Notes: generated by a model not told the origin, from the sequence alone. 64,000 nucleotides of DNA from Ottowia beijingensis (GCF_013423955.1 NZ_JACCKX010000002.1:1-64000), one strand, 5' to 3'. Numbered from the stretch's first letter, positions 40,591 through 51,683 are shown. Numbers and translations are program-made.

Positions 40591-42146
40591 GCCTTGTCTC
40601 CTTGAACAGCATCACCACGCCAGGCGGCAAAGTTCTTCTGGTCTTCCGAGCCTTCAAAGTCGAGGTTGTCCCGGCCCACCTTCAGGTCGTAGTAGTCCAT
40701 CACGGCAGCCATCGGGTCAAAGCCCTCCACCGTCGGGTCGGTGCCCTCGGGGAAGCAGTTGCCCTGGTAAATCTGGTGCACGGGCAGCCAGGCTTGCGAA
40801 TATTTCTCGGGCTCGTCGTCAAAAATTTCTTTGCAACCGTCGCTGCAGAAGTGGTACTTGTCGCCGTGGTAGTCGGACTCGCGGTAGCAGATCTTGGTCG
40901 GATCGCCGGGCTCGGTAAAGAACATGGGGACCTGGCAGATGGTGCACAGCATGGGCAGCGTCTTGTTGTAAAAGCGCTTGCCCTGTTGCTGCTGCGCGTG
41001 GAAATGCTCGAAGCGCGGCCGGTAGTACTTGTCGAAGGTGTCGGGGTACTTTTCGCTCAGCCACTGCATCTCGTCTTCCTTGGGAATCCAGGTGTGGAAG
41101 GGCGCAGCAGCCGCATAGTTGTAGAAGGTATTCCAGGCCTGGTGGCTGATGTGGTCTTTGCCGGCGCACGCCTCCTTCCAGCCCTTGGGTTCGCGGATGC
41201 CATAGCGGGCCAGATCGCGGAACAGCGCGCCACCGTTTTCCTCGGCGTACATCTCCCAGGCCTCCTTCCAGCTCATCACGCGCTTGGGCAGCATGTAGTC
41301 CTGCATCATGGCCACGATGGTCAGCAGGCGGTAGCCGCGCCAGAGCCACTTGTCGATCCACTTCTGCACGATCGGCACGTTGGCCGGGTCCTGCTCGAGC
41401 ATGAACTTGATGCACTCGATGCCCAGGGTCATGTGACGCGATTCGTCGGACTGGGCCGAGAAGCCAAACGTCACGGTGCTCATGTCGCCGTTGTGGGCGG
41501 CGCCGGACATGAAGGGCACGAACACCAGGTTGGTCAGCACGTACTCGAACGAGAAGCTCACGGCGGTGAGGAACTCGAACGGCCCTGCGGTGGAGGCGTC
41601 TTCAAAAAACGACTTGGGCACGGACAGGTACCACACACGGTCAAACATGTGGGGTGCCTGGTGCAGGCCATTGAAATACTTGTTGTAGTGCGACAGGGCG
41701 TGGGTTTCGGTCTGGCAGTGGCGCAGCTCGTCAATGGACTGCATCTGCGCGGCAACGCGGGCACCGGCACCGGTGAAGTGGCGGCCCACATGGGCAAAGC
41801 CGCGGTGCGCGAGGTACTCTATCGGGGTCACGGCCTGGAAGAAGATCTTGATCGCATTCACATAGCGCGCATCCGAAATACCCAGCTGGCCATTGTTCTG
41901 CGCAAAGGCCTCGATCACGGCATAGAGCTTCTTTTCCTTCTCGCCCTGGTATTTCCAGTAGGCGTCCATGGTCAGGCGAAACGGGTCTTCCCATTTATCC
42001 CAGTCGTGGATCTTGATGCCTTCGTATTTGTCGAACGGGAACACCTTGTCCATCGGTTGGTAGGTAGTGTCCCAGGCCAGATCGCGCGTCATGGCGATGT
42101 GGCGTTCTTTCAGGCCGAGCTTCTTTTTGGTAACGGGTGCGTCCAT
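40587..42146 (-). CDS. dmpN: Phenol hydroxylase large oxygenase subunit P3
   Basis: Intact, 519 residues. The start at 42146 (MDAPVTKKKLGLKERH) is preferred over an upstream Met at 42173. The carboxylate-bridged diiron ligands appear with the canonical spacing: Glu110, Glu140 with His143 (DELRH), Glu201, and Glu235 with His238 (DESRH). A C-terminal YHS-like domain (CTICQVPMFF, CYRESDYHGDKYHFCSDGCKEIF) follows near residue 400. It hydroxylates phenol to catechol using O2. The full ligand set and intact frame argue for a functional enzyme. Confidence 0.95.
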   Translation of the reverse strand: MDAPVTKKKLGLKERHIAMTRDLAWDTTYQPMDKVFPFDKYEGIKIHDWDKWEDPFRLTMDAYWKYQGEKEKKLYAVIEAFAQNNGQLGISDARYVNAIKIFFQAVTPIEYLAHRGFAHVGRHFTGAGARVAAQMQSIDELRHCQTETHALSHYNKYFNGLHQAPHMFDRVWYLSVPKSFFEDASTAGPFEFLTAVSFSFEYVLTNLVFVPFMSGAAHNGDMSTVTFGFSAQSDESRHMTLGIECIKFMLEQDPANVPIVQKWIDKWLWRGYRLLTIVAMMQDYMLPKRVMSWKEAWEMYAEENGGALFRDLARYGIREPKGWKEACAGKDHISHQAWNTFYNYAAAAPFHTWIPKEDEMQWLSEKYPDTFDKYYRPRFEHFHAQQQQGKRFYNKTLPMLCTICQVPMFFTEPGDPTKICYRESDYHGDKYHFCSDGCKEIFDDEPEKYSQAWLPVHQIYQGNCFPEGTDPTVEGFDPMAAVMDYYDLKVGRDNLDFEGSEDQKNFAAWRGDAVQGDKA

Positions 42147-42195
42147 GGTGTTATCTCCTGGTGGTTGCGGCAATAAATCGGGGGTGGCGGCTGCT

Positions 42196-42477
42196 TTAGC
42201 GCAGCCAGCTCAACGACAACTCGTCGTCGTCTTCATTGATGTAGCCTGAGATCGTGACCAGATTGACGTGAATCTGTTGCAGGTCAAAACGCTGGCCGGT
42301 TTGCTCTTCGATGCTCTCGCGGCGCACTACCAAGCGGCCGGGGGCGTCGATCTTGACCAAACCGGGCGAATGCACGGCAGTGGCTTCGGGGTTGTCGGCC
42401 AAGATGGCATCGACAATCGGGCGCGATTCTTCGTTGTCTTGGAAGGCAATGAAAACTTTAGAAACGGGTTCGGTCAT
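42196..42477 (-). CDS. dmpM: Phenol hydroxylase effector protein P2
   Basis: Intact, 93 residues. It is the small cofactor-free coupling protein of diiron monooxygenases (MmoB/DmpM family): VSKVFIAFQDNEESRPIVDAIL at the N-terminus and FDLQQIHVNLVTISGYINEDDDELSLSW at the C-terminus. I start at ATG 42477; a GTG one codon upstream is possible. It binds the hydroxylase and gates substrate and oxygen access. Confidence 0.93.
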   Translation of the reverse strand: MTEPVSKVFIAFQDNEESRPIVDAILADNPEATAVHSPGLVKIDAPGRLVVRRESIEEQTGQRFDLQQIHVNLVTISGYINEDDDELSLSWLR

Positions 42478-42488
42478 CACAAACTTTC

Positions 42489-43480
42489 TCAGAGGGTTAG
42501 ACCGGCCTTGCGGGCGCGGGTGTTGAGGGTTTCGCGCACGGCCAGCAGGGCTTCGGCACCGGCAGCGCCCAAGGCCATCTCTGCCACCGGCGCCAGCGCG
42601 GCCTGCGCACTGTCGGCATAGGTCTTGAACCAGCCGGTAATCAGCGCGCGGTTGTCGTCCGATGCGGCGGCGGCCACTTTGATGACCGCGTCCACCCAGC
42701 GTGCGCTCTCGTCATGCCATTCGGGCATGAAGGCCGTGAGCATGGCCACCGCCGTACCGCCCTGCACCGCAAGGTGGTCGTCCACGAAATGCGTGTAGAT
42801 CAGCGGGTACAGCAGACCGTCGAGCGCCAGGTTCTGCGCCACAAACAGCTCGAACGGGTCGTTGACGACCAGCGTGTCCTCCACCAGCTTGCGCAGTCCC
42901 TGCCAGCGCGGGTCCTGCAGCCAGTCGTTCTTGCCGGCTTCCAGTGCGCCGGGCTCCCCAGCGCCAGGCCCAGGCGGGTCAGGTACTGGGCCACGCCTAG
43001 CTGGTCCATGGCGTGCATCATGGCCGGGGCGGTAAAGGCCGTTCCATAGCCGCGTGCACACACCTGGCAATTGTTCATGTTGGCGCCCCAGGCCGCGTGG
43101 CGCAGCGGCATGAGCACCTCGCAGGCTGCGGCGCGCTGCGCGTCGGGAATCTTGTCGATCAGGCCGCGCGACTCGACAAACTGGTAGTTGGCCTCCATCG
43201 CCTCTTGCTGGCGCGCACGCGCCATGGTCCAGTTGGCGTAGTAATACTGGCGCGGGTCGCGCAGGGCATCCCAGTCAGCCAGTTTGACGGCCGTGCGGCC
43301 AGCATCAAACAGCTCGAATTCGGGCTCCCAGGTCGGGCGGTAATGGAAGTTCGCGGCGTTCTGAATGCCCAGCGTGGCTTCAAGGTAGCGCGACGCGGGC
43401 TTGTCGCCCGTGTAGGCCGCCACGCGGGCGAAGGTGTTGCGCAGCGGCTGAATTTCGCGCGCCTGCAAGTCGATGTTCAT
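42489..43480 (-). CDS. dmpL: Phenol hydroxylase beta subunit P1 (one frameshift)
   Basis: About 331 residues of the non-catalytic DmpL/MmoB-partner subunit. It shows MNIDLQAREIQPLRNTFARVAAYTGDKPASRYLEATLGIQNAANFHYRPTW-type N-terminal features (given here as separate elements: the QAREIQPLRNTF start and the FHYRPTWEPEFELFD block), and VNDPFELFVAQNLALDGLLYPL in the second half. One slip near 42957 splits LTRLGLAL from GEPGALEAG. It packs against DmpN and provides the P2 docking surface. Confidence 0.92.
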
Positions 43481-43517
43481 GGGGCTTATCTCCTGGTCGT
43501 GGTTGTTGGGGCAGGGC

Positions 43518-43736
43518 TCAGTCATCCAGGTGGCGCACGCGGTGCGCCGCGCAAAAGGCATCGAATGCCGGTTCAGGGAGCATCAGCTCCACCGACAGCT
43601 CGGGCCATCCGATCGAGAAAGCAAACTCGACAAAGCCGTTGTCGCGGCGGCCCAGCACGCGCACAAACCGCTGCGACAGATCGCAGACGGGTTGCGGGGT
43701 GGCAGATGCGTCGGTGGCAATGGCGGTGTGGGTCAT
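43518..43736 (-). CDS. dmpK: Phenol hydroxylase assembly protein P0
   Basis: Intact, 72 residues. The sequence RFVRVLGRRDNGFVEFAFSIGWPELSVELMLP with FCAAHRVRHL is the DmpK family. DmpK helps assemble the active diiron form and is not needed for turnover. It is the first gene after the sigma-54 promoter, with an AAAAGGAGACCGTC leader. Confidence 0.92.
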   Translation of the reverse strand: MTHTAIATDASATPQPVCDLSQRFVRVLGRRDNGFVEFAFSIGWPELSVELMLPEPAFDAFCAAHRVRHLDD

Positions 43737-43770
43737 GACGGTCTCCTTTTCGGTTTTGCGCCATCTGTTT

Positions 43771-43786
43771 TGCACGGGCCATGCCA
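43771..43786 (-). promoter_or_regulatory. Sigma-54 (-24/-12) promoter of the phenol hydroxylase operon
   Basis: Read on the minus strand, TGGCATGGCCCGTGCA places GG and GC exactly 12 bp apart, as in the consensus TGGCAC-N5-TTGC. Only C-to-T at the sixth base and T-to-G before TGC deviate. The predicted start of transcription near 43759 is about 23 bp before dmpK. Confidence 0.82.
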
Positions 43787-43960
43787 ATGCTGGCGTTTTG
43801 CGCGCAAATATCGATAAATCCAGGGTTAATCCCTAGCAAATCGCGTCAAAGAGGCCCGCCCGCAGGTTGGTAGCCGCCGGCTGCGGCACCCGCGGACAGC
43901 CCGGAGCCGCGATTGCTGCACAGCAGCATGATGTTTTGATGAGACCCAGGGGTCAGCCAG

Positions 43961-43976
43961 TTCATGAAATGATGAA
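43961..43976. promoter_or_regulatory. Upstream activator site for DmpR/XylR-type regulator
   Basis: TTCATGAAATGATGAA matches 12 of 16 positions of the XylR/DmpR site TTGATCAATTGATCAA as I recall it. It lies about 175 bp upstream of the sigma-54 promoter and about 58 bp before the sensor gene, so the regulator may also bind next to its own promoter. Confidence 0.65.
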
Positions 43977-44033
43977 AAACCTCCCCGGGTCGATCCCGAT
44001 GGACGACCACCCGCTGTTTATCGATACTTTTTC

Positions 44034-45721
<1,688 letters not shown>

Positions 45722-45745
45722 GGCGCACACCAGCCCCGCATTGCC

Positions 45746-46537
45746 ATGGCCAAACGCAGCTTTCACCCTTTGATTGCGCTGGCTGGCGGCCACGCCGCCG
45801 CCGATGCCAGCCTGCACGGCGCACCCTCGCGCACGCTGATCGAGCAAACCTACGCCACGCTGCGCAGCGACATCGTCGAGGGCCGCCTTGCGCCCGGCAG
45901 CAAGCTGCGCATCGAGCACCTGCGCACCCAGTACGAGGTGGGCGCGGGCACGCTGCGCGAGGCGCTCACGCGGCTGGTGAGCGACGCGCTGGTGACCGTG
46001 GAGGGGCAGCGCGGCTTTCGCGTGGCGCCCATCGCGCTGCAAGAGCTGGAAGACATCACCACGCTGCGCGTGCACATCGAGACCGACGCGCTGCGCCAGT
46101 CCATTCGCGCCGGTGATGCACAGTGGCGCGAAGCGCTTGCCGAGGCCTATGCGGCCATCTCGGCCGAAGAGCAGCCCATCGCGCCGCACCGCCGCCGCCA
46201 GTGGGAGCTGCTGAACGTGCGCTTTCATGAGGCGCTGCTGGCGGGCCACACCTCGCCCTGGACGGTGCGGGTGTTGCGCCTGCTGTCGCGCCACAGCGAG
46301 CGCTACCGCTTCTGCGCCATGGGCCTGCCGGGTGGTGTGCGCGATGTGCACGCCGAGCACACCGAAATCTTCGCGCTGGCCATGTCAGGCCAGGACGCCC
46401 GCGCCGCGCTGGCGCTGGAGGCACACATCCGCGCCACGCCCGATTTGCTGATCCGCGCCCTGCGCGAAGGCCGCGCCTTTTGCCGGGCTGCGCACCGCCG
46501 CAGCTTCAAGCCAAATCAGCCACCAGCGCTTGACTGA
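45746..46537 (+). CDS. GntR family regulator (FadR/FCD subfamily), AphS-like
   Basis: Intact, 263 residues. The N-terminal winged helix reads TLIEQTYATLRSDIVEGRLAPGSKLRIEHL, with GTLREALTRLVSDALVTVEGQRGFRVAPI. The C-terminal all-helical FCD domain includes NVRFHEALLAGHTS and VHAEHTEIFALAMSGQDARAA, with His residues placed as metal or effector ligands. A GntR repressor (AphS) controls phenol genes in Comamonas testosteroni TA441; the same neighbourhood suggests the same job here. It follows the sensor gene by 24 bp. Confidence 0.86.
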   Translation: MAKRSFHPLIALAGGHAAADASLHGAPSRTLIEQTYATLRSDIVEGRLAPGSKLRIEHLRTQYEVGAGTLREALTRLVSDALVTVEGQRGFRVAPIALQELEDITTLRVHIETDALRQSIRAGDAQWREALAEAYAAISAEEQPIAPHRRRQWELLNVRFHEALLAGHTSPWTVRVLRLLSRHSERYRFCAMGLPGGVRDVHAEHTEIFALAMSGQDARAALALEAHIRATPDLLIRALREGRAFCRAAHRRSFKPNQPPALD

Positions 46538-46569
46538 CAAGCGCCAACAGCTATCAATAAAGAAGCAAA

Positions 46570-47457
46570 TCAACCACCCCGCGCCGCCTGGTACAGCCCC
46601 TGCACCTTGGGCACGTTGCCCTCCAGCTCGCGGATGCGGTCTGGCCCCGAGGGGTGGGTGGACAAGAACGCGACGCCGTTGTTGCCCGTGGCCGCGCCCA
46701 TCTTGCGCCACAGGCTGACGGCGGCCTGCGGGTTGTAGGCGGCGCGGGCGGCCAGCTCCAGGCCGACCAGGTCGGCCTCGGTCTCGTCGGAGCGGCTGAA
46801 CTTGAGCGTGAGCAGCTGCGTGCCCAGGTTGGCCGCCACGTTGCCCAGCTCGCCCAGGCCCAGCAGCTGCGCGCCCAGCGACAGGCCAATGCTGGTGGCC
46901 TGGCTTTTGGCCACGCGCGAGCGGGCGTGCTCGCGCAGCGCGTGGGCCATTTCGTGGCCCATGATCATGGCGGCCTCGTCGCCGGTCAGCGAGCTGGTCC
47001 AGGATGCCCGTGTAGAACGCAATCTTGCCGCCCGGCATGCAAAGGCGTTGATCTGGCGGCTAGCGATCAGGTTGATCTCCCAGCGCCACTGGGCCGCGCG
47101 GCTGTTCCACTGCGCGGCGTGGGGAATGAGGCGGCGGGCAATACCGCGCAGCGCCACCAGCTGCGGGTGGTTGTCCGGCGCCAGTGCGCGTTTGGCCTTG
47201 GCCTGCGCCAGCAGCTGGTTGTATTGCTGCACGGCGGATTCTTCCAGCGTCTCGGCGGGCACCAGCATGCGCATGCCCGATGCGCTGCCCACATCCACCT
47301 GCGCCGCCGCCGGCAGCGCCGCCGCCCCAGCCGCCGCCAGCACAAAGGCGCGGCGCGCCTGCCAGATTCCGCCGGACTGATCACCGCGCGCGACGCAGCA
47401 CAGGCAGCCCGGCCAGGCGGACAACGAGGACAAGGGGTTGGGGGTGCGGATGGTCAT
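46570..47457 (-). CDS. M48 family metallopeptidase (frameshifted)
   Basis: About 295 residues. The start MTIRTPNPLSSLSAW (47457) is followed by a hydrophobic signal segment (AFVLAAAGAAALPAAAQ). The zinc motif HEMAH lies in AAMIMGHEMAHALREHARSR near residue 160, and the third ligand region is SDETEADLVGLELAARAAYNP. Slips near 47045 and 46995 enclose the segment CMPGGKIAFYTGILDQL. It resembles periplasmic BepA/LoiP-type proteases, which monitor outer-membrane proteins. It is not part of the phenol regulon by orientation. Confidence 0.85.
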   Translation of the reverse strand: MTIRTPNPLSSLSAWPGCLCCVARGDQSGGIWQARRAFVLAAAGAAALPAAAQVDVGSASGMRMLVPAETLEESAVQQYNQLLAQAKAKRALAPDNHPQLVALRGIARRLIPHAAQWNSRAAQWRWEINLIASRQINAFACRAARLRSTRASWTSSLTGDEAAMIMGHEMAHALREHARSRVAKSQATSIGLSLGAQLLGLGELGNVAANLGTQLLTLKFSRSDETEADLVGLELAARAAYNPQAAVSLWRKMGAATGNNGVAFLSTHPSGPDRIRELEGNVPKVQGLYQAARGG

Positions 47458-47589
47458 GGGCGCGAGTCTAGGACAGACTGGCGCACCCCGCCAATGCTGG
47501 CCGGCGGGTGTCATGGCGTCCTGCGCGCTGCGCGCTGCGCGCTGCGGTGCGGATAATCCCGCGATTGCACCCATCCCCCGCCCTTGCCC

Positions 47590-48264
47590 ATGCCTGCCGA
47601 AACCGCCACCAACGCTCCCCTGCTGCCGCTGCCCCCTCGCCGCTCCTGGCGCCAGGCCTGGCTTGTCTATCTGGAGCCCGCCAGCCTGCGCATGCTGGCC
47701 CTGGGCTTTGCGGCGGGGCTGCCGCTGTTGCTGGTGCTGGGCACGCTGTCTTTCAGGCTGCGCGAGGCGGGCATCGACCGCACCACCATCGGCTACCTGT
47801 CGTGGGTGGGGCTGGCCTATGCGTTCAAGTGGGTCTGGTCGCCGCTGGTGGACCGCCTGCCGCTGCCATTGCTCACACGCTGGCTGGGCCGGCGGCGCGG
47901 CTGGCTGCTGCTGGCGCAGGCGCTGGTGATGACCGGCCTGGTCGGCATGGCGCTGGCCGACCCGCGCGACGCCCTGGGGCCCATAGTGTGGTGCGCGCTG
48001 CTGGTGGCCTTTGGCTCTGCCACGCAGGACATTGCGCTGGACGCCTTCCGCATCGAATCCGCCGACGCCGACCACCAGGCCGCCCTGGCCGCCACCTACC
48101 AGACGGGCTACCGCCTGATCTGGGCCGGCGCGGGCGTGCTGTGGGTGGCCGCGCGCGCTGAAGTGGCCGGCCTGGCGGGCTACCAGGCCGGCGCCTGGAC
48201 CACGGCCTACTTGGTGATGGCGGCATCCATGCTGCTGGGCGTGGTGACGGTACTGCTGTACGGA
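47590..48264 (+). pseudogene. ampG: AmpG-like MFS permease, 3' half lost by IS insertion
   Basis: The 225 residues present form the first half of a muropeptide permease. ATG 47590 leads into EPASLRMLALGFAAGLPLLLVLGTLSFRLREAGID, then VGLAYAFKWVWSPLVDR and FGSATQDIALDAFRIES, all typical of AmpG. The frame stops within the IS91-like element sequence at 48265-48267. A complete AmpG would have over 400 residues. The missing part is not found elsewhere in the window. Confidence 0.85.
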
Positions 48265-50005
48265 TAGGAAATTCAACCGCATGAGGCCAAGTATGGCACG
48301 AGTTTTGGGCCTCGAAACACGTTCGGCCAAGGAAGGTTGAGCGCTCGCTTGCCGCTCAATGGCAAGAGCTTGGGAGGCAGTATGCATTTGGGCCTGGCGC
48401 GCGCGCAGCTGCTTCCCCGCAGCGATGGATACCGCCGCTTCACTGGGTCACCAATTGACGCGCTGGTCTACCTCGTCGGGTTGAGCTGCCAGATCCCAAT
48501 CCGGCTCGCCTTGCGCACCATCATCCACCGGCGCGTCGCAGCCCTCCCACAGCGGTGGCCCGCGTGCCGGGGTGATGTGCGGGGGCAGACTCCACCCCGA
48601 TGTGGTTCAGGATGTGGCGGATTTCGGCGCTGTGCGTGATGAAGGCAATGATGCGCATTTGCCCCCGCAGTTCGGACACAGCAGTGGGAAGACCTCGTAG
48701 ATGCGGGCAATCAGCACCGCCCATAGGTAGTGCGCTGGGCGTTTGGGAGGTGCTGCAGGTTCTGGTGTGGGTGTGGCCGCGTTGCCCGGCGCCGCCACCC
48801 CAGGTACGCCCACGCCCGCGCCAGATTGTGCAGTCTCGACCGTGGCTGGTTGCGCCGCAGCAGGCTGAGCCAGCGCCGTTACCGCCGCTCTCAGCGGCGA
48901 GTTTGGTGCCAGCACACCAAAGTAGCGGTGCCGGTGGGTGCGTGGCGGTGGCACCAGCGCGGCAATGCGGTCGATGAGCTCCAGCGGTGTGAGGTGCAGC
49001 TCATCTGCCTTGGCACCACGCTTGTCACTGGTGGGCTCGCTGCGCTGTTTGGCACAGCGGTACACCAGTTTGCTTCCCTCTTTGCGTAGGCGCTCCATGG
49101 AAAACGGTGGACGCGCGCAATAAGCAGCCGCTCCAGCGCAGCGCGGTCGTGGGCTTCGATGCAGACACCGGCGTCCACCGAGAAGCCGCTGTGTTTGTAG
49201 CCCAGCATGTCTTTGGCGTCACAGTTCTCCAGCAGGCCCCGAGCAACGAAGGCGCGCAGGATGCGTTTTGCAGTGTGGTCTGCACTGGGGCCACGGTAGC
49301 CGCATCGATGCCGGTGGCCGCGTGAAAGATGACACCCGGCGATGAGATTCGAGGGTCGCATCAGCATCGCCCTCGCCCTCCACTTCCTCAAACACCCCGT
49401 CCACCACACAAACGTGGAAGTGGACGTGTTCATTGAGGCTGGAGCCGAATCGGTGAATGAAGGCGATGGCACCGATGTGCAGGCCTGCCTTGTCCATATG
49501 GGCCGCACCGGGGCTGTGGGTCTGCAGAGTTTGTGCGATCACCCGCAGAAAGATGCGCAGCACCATGCTCAGCACCGCTCCGTCGCGCTGCATGAAGTAC
49601 CGAAGCCGCTTGGGAACCGACAGCACCCACTGGCGCACCGGCAGGCGGGGAGACGTGGTCGTTCAGGTGCGCTGCTGTCTCCACCATGCGCCGGGTGGTG
49701 CACGAGGGGCAGACTCCCGGCCTTTGCAGGAGAAGGCTACAAAGTAGTCGTGCCCACAGTCGCCGCAGCGAGCGCGGGCAAAGCCATGGGCAAAGATGCC
49801 GCACTCAAGATACTTGGCAAACGCTTTGCGCACGAAGGGCTTGGGGGTGTGGTGGTCGCCCTGGCCGTCGAACTGACCCGCGCTGGCGCTCTAGCCAGGT
49901 CTCGTAGTGCTCGGCTACCGTTTGGTAGAGCAGCGTGCGTTCGGGGTGGCGTGGGTTGTAGAGCTTGGGCTTGGAAGTGGCTGACATGAATACTGTACAA
50001 ATGCA
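48262..50005 (-). mobile_element. IS91-like element, copy 1
   Basis: The left boundary is where AmpG sequence changes to the sequence shared with 53927 and 59591. The right boundary (50005) is where copies 1 and 2 depart from copy 3. The length of about 1.74 kb fits IS91-type elements, which have no long terminal inverted repeats. In the 180 bp behind the transposase gene there are two potential hairpins (GAGGCC/GGCCTC at 48283-48313, CTTGCC/GGCAAG at 48348-48366), where this family has its replication origin. Confidence 0.82.
48448..49987 (-). pseudogene. IS91-family transposase, copy 1 (frameshifted, divergent C-terminus)
   Basis: A rolling-circle transposase of about 510 residues. The N-terminal zinc-ribbon has CGDCGHDYFVAFSCKGRGVCPSC. 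The HUH nuclease region is EHVHFHVCVVDG near residue 190, and the catalytic Tyr region aligns to RYCARPP of the other copies. Here a 4-base deletion near 49125 disrupts the frame just before that Tyr, and further slips are present. The last 100 residues differ from copies 2 and 3 (LCPNCGG instead of LCPMCGG). Probably inactive, unless some slips are sequence errors. Confidence 0.85.
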
Positions 50006-50141
50006 AGGGGTATCTATTTAGCTCCAGTAGCGCCGATGACGCAGTGTCGATGCGCCTGGCCGGGTGGCCGTGTAGGCCAGCTTGGATCCCTGGCGTGATC
50101 CGCCGCCCGGCCCTGCCGTGGTCGGCGGCGGCGTGCCGGGG

Positions 50142-50495
50142 TCAGCGGTAGCGACCGTCGTACGGATAGCGGTCGTACTGGTTCGCCACGCCGTCGCCGT
50201 CGTCGTCGAAGACCGGCGCGACGGCGACCGTGGGCGGCACGACGTCGGCATAGGGCGCGGGCCCCTGCGCCAGCGGAATGTGGCGGCCGGCCGGGTCCAC
50301 CTGGTAGCGCGTGCCGTTGGCGTCGGTGTACACGGTGCCCACGGGGAAGGCGGGCCGGTCGGGCGGCGTCGGGTCGTACGGGACGCCGAAGATCTGCGAC
50401 AGCGTCTTTCCCACGCCATCGATCAGGTCGGCGTGCGCGAAGCCGCCGAACGCCATCGCGCTGGCGGCGACGGCAGACAAGATGAACTTCTTCAT
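50142..50495 (-). CDS. Small secreted Asp-rich protein (module copy 1)
   Basis: Intact, 117 residues from ATG 50495 (MKKFILSAVAASAMAFGGFAHA-type signal peptide, written here by its parts MKKFILSAV and AFGGFAHA). The mature part contains LIDGVGKTLSQIFGVPYDP, a GTVYTDANGTRYQVDP repeat-like strand pair and an acidic loop DDDGDGVANQYDRYPYD that resembles thrombospondin-type-3 calcium loops. I do not know the function. It follows the ribosome site GGAGCAGCTC and lies between the binding-protein terminator and the IS element. Confidence 0.7.
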   Translation of the reverse strand: MKKFILSAVAASAMAFGGFAHADLIDGVGKTLSQIFGVPYDPTPPDRPAFPVGTVYTDANGTRYQVDPAGRHIPLAQGPAPYADVVPPTVAVAPVFDDDGDGVANQYDRYPYDGRYR

Positions 50496-50663
50496 GAGCT
50501 GCTCCTGCGGATCCATTTCCGCTCTGGATCCATTGCACTGCAGCGCGCCGGGTGCGCAGCCGGTGCATGCAGCGGCGACCTGTGCGCCGCTTCCTGCGCG
50601 GCCGTAGGTGATGCCGGCTGTGCGGCGGCCTTCGGCGCCGCGGCAAGCCCGAGCGAAACAAAA

Positions 50664-50683
50664 GGGCTCCCACGCGGGAGCCC
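50664..50683 (-). terminator. Rho-independent terminator behind the Bug gene (copy 1)
   Basis: GGGCTCCC and GGGAGCCC pair perfectly (8 bp) around ACGC. On the minus strand the hairpin is followed by TTTTGTTT. It lies 28 bp after the stop of the binding-protein gene and closes the FMN reductase-FAH-Bug operon. Confidence 0.88.
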
Positions 50684-50710
50684 TCAGCCTCGATCAGCGA
50701 TCGCTGCCGG

Positions 50711-51663
50711 TTACAGGCCCAGCCGCTGGATCGTCGCTGCCTTCGCCCGGCTGTCCTCGCGCAGCTTGCGCCCGAACGCTTCGGCCGGCTGGTACTCGAC
50801 GACCTGGCCGGCCTTGGCGGCCCAGTCCACGTAGCCGGGCGACTTCACCGCGCGTTCGCAGGCGGCTTGCAGCTTGTCCAGCACGGCGGTCGGCGTCTTG
50901 GCCGGCGCCAGCAGGCCGCCGAAGCTCAGCTGCACCACCGGCACGCCCGACTCGGTCAGCGTGGGCACGGCCGGGAAATGCGGATGGCGCTGGTCCGAGT
51001 ACACCGCCAGCAGCCGCAGCGTGCCGGCCTGCACCTGCGCGCGCACCGAACTGGCCAGCACCGCGCCGAAGCCCAGGCGGCCGCCCAGCAGGTCCTGCAT
51101 CATCGGGCCGTCGCCCTTGTAGGCGACGTGGTTCAGCTGCACCTTGGCCGCGGCCTCGATGTCGGCGGTGCCCAGATGGGGGATCGAGCCGATGCCAGAG
51201 GTGCCGTAGCTCACCGCACCCGGCTCCTTGCGTGCACCCACCAGCACGTCGGCGATCGTCTTGTACGGCGAGTTCGCCAGCACCGCGATCGCGAAGATGT
51301 TGTCGAAGACGTGGCACACGGGGAGAACGACTCCACGCCGTACTTGATCGTCTTGACGCGGTGCGGCTGGCTGGTGAGCGACACGGCGGGCGTGAACGCC
51401 AGCGCGTAGCCGTCGGCGCGCGCGCCGGCCACGAAGGCCAGGCCGATCGCGCCGGCCGCGCCGTCGCGGTTCATCACCGCCACCGGCGTGTTCAGCGCCT
51501 CGGAGAAGGCCTTGGCGAACGCGCGGGCGTTCTGGTCCAGGCCGCCGCCGGCGGCGAAGGGCACGGTCACCTCGATCGGCCCCTGCGGAAAGTCCGAAGC
51601 CGACACCGCCGATGCGCCCAGGCCCAGGACAGCGGCGGCGAGGATGCGAGTGGTCTTGTTCAT
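50711..51663 (-). CDS. Bug/TctC-family periplasmic binding protein (module copy 1, frameshifted)
   Basis: About 317 residues. A signal peptide (MNKTTRILAAAVLGLGAS) is followed by PIEVTVPFAAGGGLDQNARAFA, the DGYALAFTP loop, SYGTSGIGSIPHLGTADIE and FPAVPTLTESGVPVVQLSFGG. A slip near 51318 splits ESFSP from VCHVFDN. The order and motifs are those of Bug receptors. The ligand should be the substrate or product of the adjacent FAH and VOC enzymes, likely an aromatic or dicarboxylic acid; this is inference. Confidence 0.87.
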
Positions 51664-51683
51664 CTTCCGGTCTCCTCGTTGGT

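Larger units (their letters stand above)
43737..44033. promoter_or_regulatory. Divergent control region of phenol hydroxylase operon and its sensor gene
   Basis: This 297-bp gap carries the sigma-54 promoter (43771-43786, leftward) and a DmpR-type upstream activator site (43961-43976). The spacing of about 175 bp suits looping by a hexameric activator. The AT-rich stretch between 43800 and 43850 could hold a bending-protein (IHF) site, but I cannot assign it firmly. Confidence 0.75.

Noticed and set aside
40602-42176. 524-codon open frame antisense to dmpN
   Set aside because: The minus-strand frame is an unmistakable diiron hydroxylase with all ligands, so the antisense frame is a shadow.
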